Virus record (IMG/VR): IMGVR_UViG_3300032326_001284
Coordinates: 1-53,335 of that record
Origin: a virus
Length of the DNA stretch: 53,335 bases
Strand: one strand, 5' to 3'
Made by a program: the position numbers and the translations under genes. Under the pieces are notes generated by a model. The model saw only the letters and a program-made list of their open reading frames with translations, was not told the DNA's origin and made no database searches. How positions within the stretch are numbered: position 1 is the first letter of the stretch; every line of letters begins with the position of its first letter. Shown here piece after piece: positions 48,892-53,335 of the stretch.

Positions 48892-49177
48892 GGAATGGAA
48901 CGAAGCAACCCCGTCAGAAGTCTTTGAGGGTGTTAGAGATAACTTTATCTTTGGATTCTTAGGTGCAACCATTGTTGTATTCATATCCACTAGAGCCGAT
49001 CTAATGGTAATTCTTGGTTATCTGGCTTACTATTTCTTTATGGGTAGGATTGTAAACCGCCCAAAGTATGTAACTGATCTAGGTAAGTTGATCGTCTTTC
49101 CTATTCCATCCGCATTTGGTGCATTTGCGGGGTATAAGATATCATATCTCCTTCAAGGCTTATTAAATCATGTGTGA
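48860..49177 (+). CDS. Membrane protein, 105 residues
   Basis: A basic amphipathic start (KKQLQKFVKEWNEATPSEVF), then two or three hydrophobic helices (FIFGFLGATIVVFI, LMVILGYLAYYFFMG, FPIPSAFGAFAGYKISYLL). No family recognised. Last gene of the LpxH-like/GT2 cluster. Confidence 0.7.
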   Translation: MAKKQLQKFVKEWNEATPSEVFEGVRDNFIFGFLGATIVVFISTRADLMVILGYLAYYFFMGRIVNRPKYVTDLGKLIVFPIPSAFGAFAGYKISYLLQGLLNHV

Positions 49178-49185
49178 TATTTATA
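49178..49185 (+). promoter_or_regulatory. Putative late promoter TATTTATA
   Basis: Exact octamer ending 4 nt before the ATG at 49190; the TGA of the previous gene lies immediately upstream. Confidence 0.6.
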
Positions 49186-49189
49186 ACAT

Positions 49190-49750
49190 ATGAAGATATT
49201 AATTACAGAAAGTCAATTAAAGAATCTACTGTTAGAAGAAGATAAAACCTCAATTAATGAAGAAGATTCAAACGAATTATTACGTTCTATTTACTCTTTA
49301 GCTAAAAATAATAACGGTCTTTTTAAATCTGAGAAGCAAGCACAGTTTCTTAAACGACAGATAGATTTTAGAGACGGTATAGTCGGAAGTCAAGAAATGT
49401 ATGGTAACTCAGTATCTGTGCGTGCGGAATATGATGACAAAGGAATCACAAAGATATACACACACTCTCATAAGACTAACAGAGACGTGGTAAAGTTTAT
49501 AAGAATATCTGATGAACAGTTTAAAGATAATCAAGATAGGTTTATATCAAATCGAAATGCTGAGATTGAAAAAGCTAAATCCGGTATAGTACAGAACATA
49601 CAGCAACGTATTGATTTGTTAAGAAACGATATAGCCGAATTAGCAAATGAGATAGACAATGATCCGTCAATGGCTATAATCCTTAACAAACATATTGATA
49701 GATATCGTTTAGAATTGGTAGACTTAGAACGTCAACTAGCAGAGCTTTAA
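49190..49750 (+). CDS. Putative capsid-cargo protein with coiled coil, 186 residues
   Basis: Begins MKILITESQLKNLLLEEDK, with ITE and LLE sites and a further INE near residue 23. The C-terminal half (EIEKAKSGIVQNIQQRIDLLRNDIAELANEID and following) is a strong coiled coil. It converges on the gene at 49760. No family recognised. Confidence 0.68.
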   Translation: MKILITESQLKNLLLEEDKTSINEEDSNELLRSIYSLAKNNNGLFKSEKQAQFLKRQIDFRDGIVGSQEMYGNSVSVRAEYDDKGITKIYTHSHKTNRDVVKFIRISDEQFKDNQDRFISNRNAEIEKAKSGIVQNIQQRIDLLRNDIAELANEIDNDPSMAIILNKHIDRYRLELVDLERQLAEL

Positions 49751-49759
49751 CCGAATAAA

Positions 49760-51691
49760 CTACCCAACATCTAGGATTGATTTCTCAATTGAATTGATTG
49801 AGTATGGATTATCATCCCCACCCATCATATTGTATTTGTCTTGAATAATCTTTTTAAGTTCACCGCCTAATCCAAGTGATCCATATATTCTTGAATCGTC
49901 CAGATCAACTTGTTGTTCCATAAATTGTGGAAGAATACTTCTATAATAATTTACTAATGAACTCTTTAATCCCTTTTTTATACCGTAGTCAACTTCCTGA
50001 AAAGAAATTTCAACGTCTTCACCACGTCTAGCTCTTTGTATTTTATTTAAAACTATTGAACTTAGATTTGCTTTATCTTTAATTCGGTAAAACTCTGTAT
50101 GCGAATACTCACCCCCATGTTTTGTCCTTCTTAATCTAATAAGTTCGTTGATTTCATTGTCTGGAATATCAAAAGTCATTAACTCATGAGTTAAATTTCT
50201 ATATGTTTCTTGTTCCAATTCTCTTAGGTTTACGAAGATTTTTTTAAGCGCGATTTTAACGTCATTAGTTTTCTTTACTCTATTAAAGAATCCGGCGTGA
50301 ATTAAATTTATTTTTCTAGAACCATTAATAAACACCTCATAACCACCATCTCCATCAGAATATTCTTGAAACTTTATCCAAACATAATTCTGTAAGAATT
50401 TAATCATGTTTGCTAATTTCGTCACAAGAACATTTGGATTGACATCACTTAGATCATTGAGATATTTGGTGAATAAATCTTTATATGTATTCGTAAGAAC
50501 TTGAAGTTTTTCTGAATGAAACACATTGAAATTATAATCCTCTTCTTGCATATACAAACCAATGTCGCCCACAATACTTTTAACAATATCTTTGACGGCC
50601 CTTTGATATGTCCAATTTTTTTCACCATTGGTCATATCCTCATCGTCAAGCAATTGGTTAATATCTTTAATTAGTTTATCAACGTTTTGTTTATCCCTTT
50701 TAATCCTTTCTAATTCCTTATTAATTGATTTAAATTTAGGATAAACGCCAATGCTATTTAAATAGTTTATAACATTATCTATGTGAGTATCATCCATTAA
50801 ATGTGACGCACTAATCTGATCCCCATTCATTGTAAAGCCAATCATAACATAGTTTTCATCAACGTTTTCATCAAAGTTAAAAAATACATATTGATTTCTG
50901 TTGTCAGCGGTATAGTTGGCATATTGTTCTTTACTATCATAGATACACCAAGATGGCGAACCAATAAGTCTTAGCCCCTCAAATGAATTAACTAATACCA
51001 AAAGCTTTTCGTCTTTATCATAAACAACTTTTAAGTCGTTACTTGATTTGACTTTTTCCATAATAGAATCATATGAAACACCAAGTTTATGAAATTTAAT
51101 AAATGATGTTAAATAATTCTTAAGGTCTTGGGGTGTTTTATATCTGCTAAGTTTGCTTTTGAATCTGGTTTCAGCCGCTGTGCCTTCAATCTCTCTAAAG
51201 TAATAACTAATTTCCACGGACAAATCATTCCCACCCTCAATAAGTCTGGTTCTAAGATTTTTATCAGGGATTATATTATAGAATTTCTTAAGATTCTTTT
51301 TATGTTGTATTAGATTAATATCCTTTTCTAAATCTAATAAATCAATATACTCAGTTAATTTCTTTGGTAAAAGAGATAGGTCTTGTCTATTGGCTTTTAA
51401 TTTTTCATATATATGGGTTGAGTGAGCCCAAAGTCTTTCAAGATAATGAACTTTATTTTCGGGGTAATCAGTGATTATTTTTTGAATATCACTATGGTCA
51501 TTTAAAGTATTATATACAAGATTTATAATAATACCCAGAAAGCCGATAGAGTTATCGGCTGCCAATCTTTGTTTGAACGCAACGTAATCTGGATCATCAA
51601 GGGGAACTTGGATTATTTTTAGGATTTTCTCAGCTTTCGCCACGTCTTCCATAAGCATTAATTGTTCCGCAAGTATATTCTTAAACTTCAT
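49760..51691 (-). CDS. Large putative capsid-cargo protein with divergent PcfJ-like motif
   Basis: A 643-residue protein starting at the ATG at 51691 (MKFKNILAEQLMLMEDVAK, with LAE and LME sites); the longer frame reads through the late promoter. Near residue 270, GSPSWCIYDSKEQYANY followed by NQYVFFNFDENVDENYVMIGFTM is a WCI-type motif related in pattern to the PcfJ-like domains elsewhere in the window. Much of the rest is helical and charged. Probably a virion protein; activity unknown. Confidence 0.7.
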   Translation of the reverse strand: MKFKNILAEQLMLMEDVAKAEKILKIIQVPLDDPDYVAFKQRLAADNSIGFLGIIINLVYNTLNDHSDIQKIITDYPENKVHYLERLWAHSTHIYEKLKANRQDLSLLPKKLTEYIDLLDLEKDINLIQHKKNLKKFYNIIPDKNLRTRLIEGGNDLSVEISYYFREIEGTAAETRFKSKLSRYKTPQDLKNYLTSFIKFHKLGVSYDSIMEKVKSSNDLKVVYDKDEKLLVLVNSFEGLRLIGSPSWCIYDSKEQYANYTADNRNQYVFFNFDENVDENYVMIGFTMNGDQISASHLMDDTHIDNVINYLNSIGVYPKFKSINKELERIKRDKQNVDKLIKDINQLLDDEDMTNGEKNWTYQRAVKDIVKSIVGDIGLYMQEEDYNFNVFHSEKLQVLTNTYKDLFTKYLNDLSDVNPNVLVTKLANMIKFLQNYVWIKFQEYSDGDGGYEVFINGSRKINLIHAGFFNRVKKTNDVKIALKKIFVNLRELEQETYRNLTHELMTFDIPDNEINELIRLRRTKHGGEYSHTEFYRIKDKANLSSIVLNKIQRARRGEDVEISFQEVDYGIKKGLKSSLVNYYRSILPQFMEQQVDLDDSRIYGSLGLGGELKKIIQDKYNMMGGDDNPYSINSIEKSILDVG

Positions 51692-51695
51692 CACA

Positions 51696-51703
51696 TATAA
51701 ATA
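51696..51703 (-). promoter_or_regulatory. Putative late promoter TATTTATA
   Basis: Exact octamer on the minus strand, 4 nt before the ATG at 51691. Confidence 0.6.
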
Positions 51704-51711
51704 TAGAAATA

Positions 51712-52173
51712 TTATATAAACCATGCGGGTATTTCCGCATTTTTCCATGTGCTAAACGATCTTTTCTCACCCATGTAGTAGTTTCTATAGGATTGAACGT
51801 GACATGCTTCTTTGTATTCATCTGGCATGGCCAGCGGCGGATCGCTAAATGTGTTGTTTGGAATATCCGGGTGATTATCCGCACACCATAACAAAATATC
51901 ATAAGTCTTATGGGTTTTACCATAACGATTATTATATTCCCAGCATAGATTGATGGCCATTTCACATAACCACATGTAGTTATTCAAGTCACTACGGACC
52001 CATATACTACTTGGATGATTCTTGTGGGATAGTTTATATGGTGCTTCTGATCCGGTTACCCAGTGTGAACCACATAATAACTGCGCTGATTCAAGAATCA
52101 TTTTGACTACGTGCTTATCATTATGATACTGTGCACATTTGCTGGGGTTTTTATCTAAATAGAATATATTCAT
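51712..52173 (-). CDS. Conserved-type phage hypothetical protein (MNIFYLDKNP)
   Basis: A 153-residue protein beginning MNIFYLDKNPSKCAQYHNDKHVV, followed by MILESAQLLCGSHW and LSHKNHPSSIWVRSDLNNYMWL. The same pattern (YLD.NP..CA.YH.DKHVVKM..E.AQLL) is widespread in marine phages as an uncharacterised family. The many His and Asp residues could bind metal. I do not assign a function. Confidence 0.78.
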   Translation of the reverse strand: MNIFYLDKNPSKCAQYHNDKHVVKMILESAQLLCGSHWVTGSEAPYKLSHKNHPSSIWVRSDLNNYMWLCEMAINLCWEYNNRYGKTHKTYDILLWCADNHPDIPNNTFSDPPLAMPDEYKEACHVQSYRNYYMGEKRSFSTWKNAEIPAWFI

Positions 52174-52183
52174 AACTCAAAAC

Positions 52184-52191
52184 TATAAATA
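52184..52191 (-). promoter_or_regulatory. Putative late promoter TATTTATA
   Basis: Exact octamer on the minus strand, 10 nt before the ATG at 52173. Confidence 0.55.
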
Positions 52192-52222
52192 ATTTATTAA
52201 TATACCAAAAAAGTAAACAAAT

Positions 52223-52253
52223 TTGTTTATTTATTATTTTTATATTATATTAG
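52223..52253 (+). promoter_or_regulatory. Host-type promoter (TTTG, 20 nt, TATATTAG)
   Basis: TTG at 52223-52225 and TATATTAG at 52246-52253. The ATG at 52257 follows after 3 nt, another predicted leaderless start. Confidence 0.65.
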
Positions 52254-52256
52254 TAT

Positions 52257-52898
52257 ATGGTAAAGATAGAAAAACTTGATATGGAAAGAACCGAACTGAT
52301 AAGAAAGATCGGTAAACTATTCCCAAATGGTAAAGGTGTTGAGGTTGGAACGTTCAAAGGAACATTCGCCAGGGAGATACTTCTCAATTGGACTGGTCAT
52401 TTATATATGGTGGATGTCTGGCGTGGGTTGAGTGATAATGAATATCAAGATGGAAGTAATCATTACAGTCATAATGATGCATTCGAACTAACCATGCTCA
52501 ATATTGATGGTTTCGAGGATAGGGCCACAATGATTAGAACAAAATCTACACAAGGCGCGGATCTATTCCAAGATAATTCCCTGGACTTTGTATACATCGA
52601 TGCCAACCACGCATATGATTATGTTGTGGAAGATATGGAAAAATGGTACCCCAAAGTTAAAAATGGTGGTTATCTTATTGGTCATGACTACCTTGATATT
52701 GATTGGAATAATAATGAATTCAAACTACTGAATAATGGAAAAGACATATATCTGGATAAACCTCTAGAAGGTCAAGAGTTCAATGCTCAAGGTGTATTCG
52801 GTGTTAATCCAGCGGTTCACGAATTCTGTGAGAAATATAACCATACCGATCTAAAGTTAACAAATGAATTTTTCTCTAGTTGGATAATAAGAAAATGA
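52257..52898 (+). CDS. Class I SAM-dependent methyltransferase
   Basis: A 213-residue Rossmann methyltransferase. GKGVEVGTFKGTFAREILLNW is motif I, HLYMVDVWRG the second-strand acidic end, and LDFVYIDANHAYDYVVEDMEKW plus GGYLIGHDYLD the later strands, as in the Methyltransf_24 group. It resembles the gene at 6161. The acceptor could be a sugar, a small molecule or a protein. A second ATG seven codons in is possible. Confidence 0.85.
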   Translation: MVKIEKLDMERTELIRKIGKLFPNGKGVEVGTFKGTFAREILLNWTGHLYMVDVWRGLSDNEYQDGSNHYSHNDAFELTMLNIDGFEDRATMIRTKSTQGADLFQDNSLDFVYIDANHAYDYVVEDMEKWYPKVKNGGYLIGHDYLDIDWNNNEFKLLNNGKDIYLDKPLEGQEFNAQGVFGVNPAVHEFCEKYNHTDLKLTNEFFSSWIIRK

Positions 52899-52906
52899 TA
52901 TTTATA
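52899..52906 (+). promoter_or_regulatory. Putative late promoter TATTTATA
   Basis: Exact octamer directly after the methyltransferase gene, 15 nt before the ATG at 52922. Confidence 0.5.
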
Positions 52907-52921
52907 ATATAAACAAATACT

Positions 52922-53332
52922 ATGGCATATTCAGATAAGGTCTTGGACCACTACTCAAACCCTAAAAACGTAGGAACACTGGACAAATCTAAATCAAATG
53001 TGGGTACCGGGTTGGTTGGTGCTCCTGAGTGTGGTGATGTAATGAGACTACAAATTGAAGTGGTTGACAATATTATAACCGACGCTAAATTCAAAACCTT
53101 TGGGTGTGGTTCAGCAATTGCATCTTCTTCAGTGGCAACAGAATGGCTAAAAGGTAAAACCATAGATGAAGCTATAACCATTGATAATATGGATTTGGTT
53201 GAAGAACTTAATCTCCCACCCGTAAAAATACATTGCAGTGTTCTTGCTGAAGACGCCATCAAATCAGCAATAAACGACTATAGAAAGAAACAAGGATTAG
53301 AACAATTGGTCTTTGAAGAAACACATATCTAA
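52922..53332 (+). CDS. iscU: IscU/NifU-type Fe-S cluster scaffold protein
   Basis: A 136-residue protein, complete to its TAA at 53330-53332. YSDKVLDHYSNPKNVG at the start, GAPECGDVMRLQI (first Cys and following Asp), FKTFGCGSAIASSSVATEWLKGK (second Cys), and PPVKIHCSVLAEDAI (third Cys) reproduce the three-cysteine scaffold site and the LPPVK motif recognised by HscA. It assembles 2Fe-2S and 4Fe-4S clusters. Phage copies are rare; here it could supply the radical SAM and U32-like proteins. Confidence 0.93.
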   Translation: MAYSDKVLDHYSNPKNVGTLDKSKSNVGTGLVGAPECGDVMRLQIEVVDNIITDAKFKTFGCGSAIASSSVATEWLKGKTIDEAITIDNMDLVEELNLPPVKIHCSVLAEDAIKSAINDYRKKQGLEQLVFEETHI

Positions 53333-53335
53333 TGG

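Noticed and set aside
1-53335. Stop-codon reassignment
   Set aside because: Genes end with TAA, TAG and TGA (for example TAG at 6826, 36903 and 41788; TGA in the ATGA overlaps), and no gene is split by an in-frame stop.
1-53335. CRISPR array, insertion sequence or integration site
   Set aside because: No regularly spaced repeats, transposase motifs or integrase with clear catalytic residues were seen.

Overview
The window looks like part of a large (probably jumbo) lytic tailed phage that infects a Bacteroidota host. The DNA is AT-rich and densely packed with short genes, and neighbouring genes often overlap as ATGA or TAATG. Many genes are phage-typical (tail fibres, PcfJ-like proteins, NlpC/P60 and multidomain lysins, HNH and GIY-YIG-like endonucleases, DEDDh exonucleases, thymidylate synthase). 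Host-type promoters match the Bacteroidota housekeeping pattern (TTG, 19-20 nt, TATATTTG or TATATTAR). One gene encodes a TonB-dependent receptor-like outer-membrane protein with a Bacteroidota-style signal peptide. No capsid, portal, terminase or polymerase gene is present, so taxonomy is inferred. TAA, TAG and TGA all end genes, so the standard code applies.

Layout. 1-2572: three tandem tail-fibre-like genes, the first cut by the window edge. 2621-6826: a tight operon of two helical proteins, a radical SAM enzyme, a U32-peptidase-like Fe-S protein and a methyltransferase. 6870-9775: an unusual class II tRNA, the TonB-receptor-like protein and a DUF401-like permease. 10292-15673 (minus): four glycosyltransferases, a nucleotide-sugar epimerase and a small RHH-like protein. 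15753-23544: small proteins, DUF192, thymidylate synthase, an NlpC/P60 hydrolase and two PcfJ-like proteins. 23566-34211: many small genes, a SpeD-like decarboxylase, an SGNH hydrolase, HAD phosphatases and a 995-residue virion lysin. 34224-42591: SPFH protein, radical SAM, sulfotransferase, cREC protein, two exonucleases, a DnaA domain IV protein and two endonuclease-like proteins. 42700-53332: a 2OG-Fe(II) oxygenase, a second SGNH protein, an LpxH-like phosphatase with a glycosyltransferase, several putative capsid-cargo proteins, a methyltransferase and an IscU-like Fe-S scaffold.

Two regulatory classes are visible. Host-like promoters precede probable early or middle genes. A second motif, TATTTATA, lies just upstream of about fifteen starts on both strands and is probably the phage late promoter. 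In nine cases it ends only 3-5 nt before the ATG, which predicts leaderless late mRNAs. Seven proteins, six of them preceded directly by this motif within 5 nt, begin with a short peptide containing (L/I)xE. That resembles the T4 capsid-targeting sequence and prohead-protease site, so they are candidates for cargo packaged in the head and delivered with the DNA.

Together the genes suggest a phage that remodels surface glycans (glycosyltransferases, epimerase, sulfotransferase, SGNH hydrolases, LpxH-like phosphatase), carries its own Fe-S enzymology (two radical SAM proteins, a U32-like protein, IscU), and encodes nucleotide and RNA-end metabolism. All family assignments come from reading motifs by eye; no database search was run.
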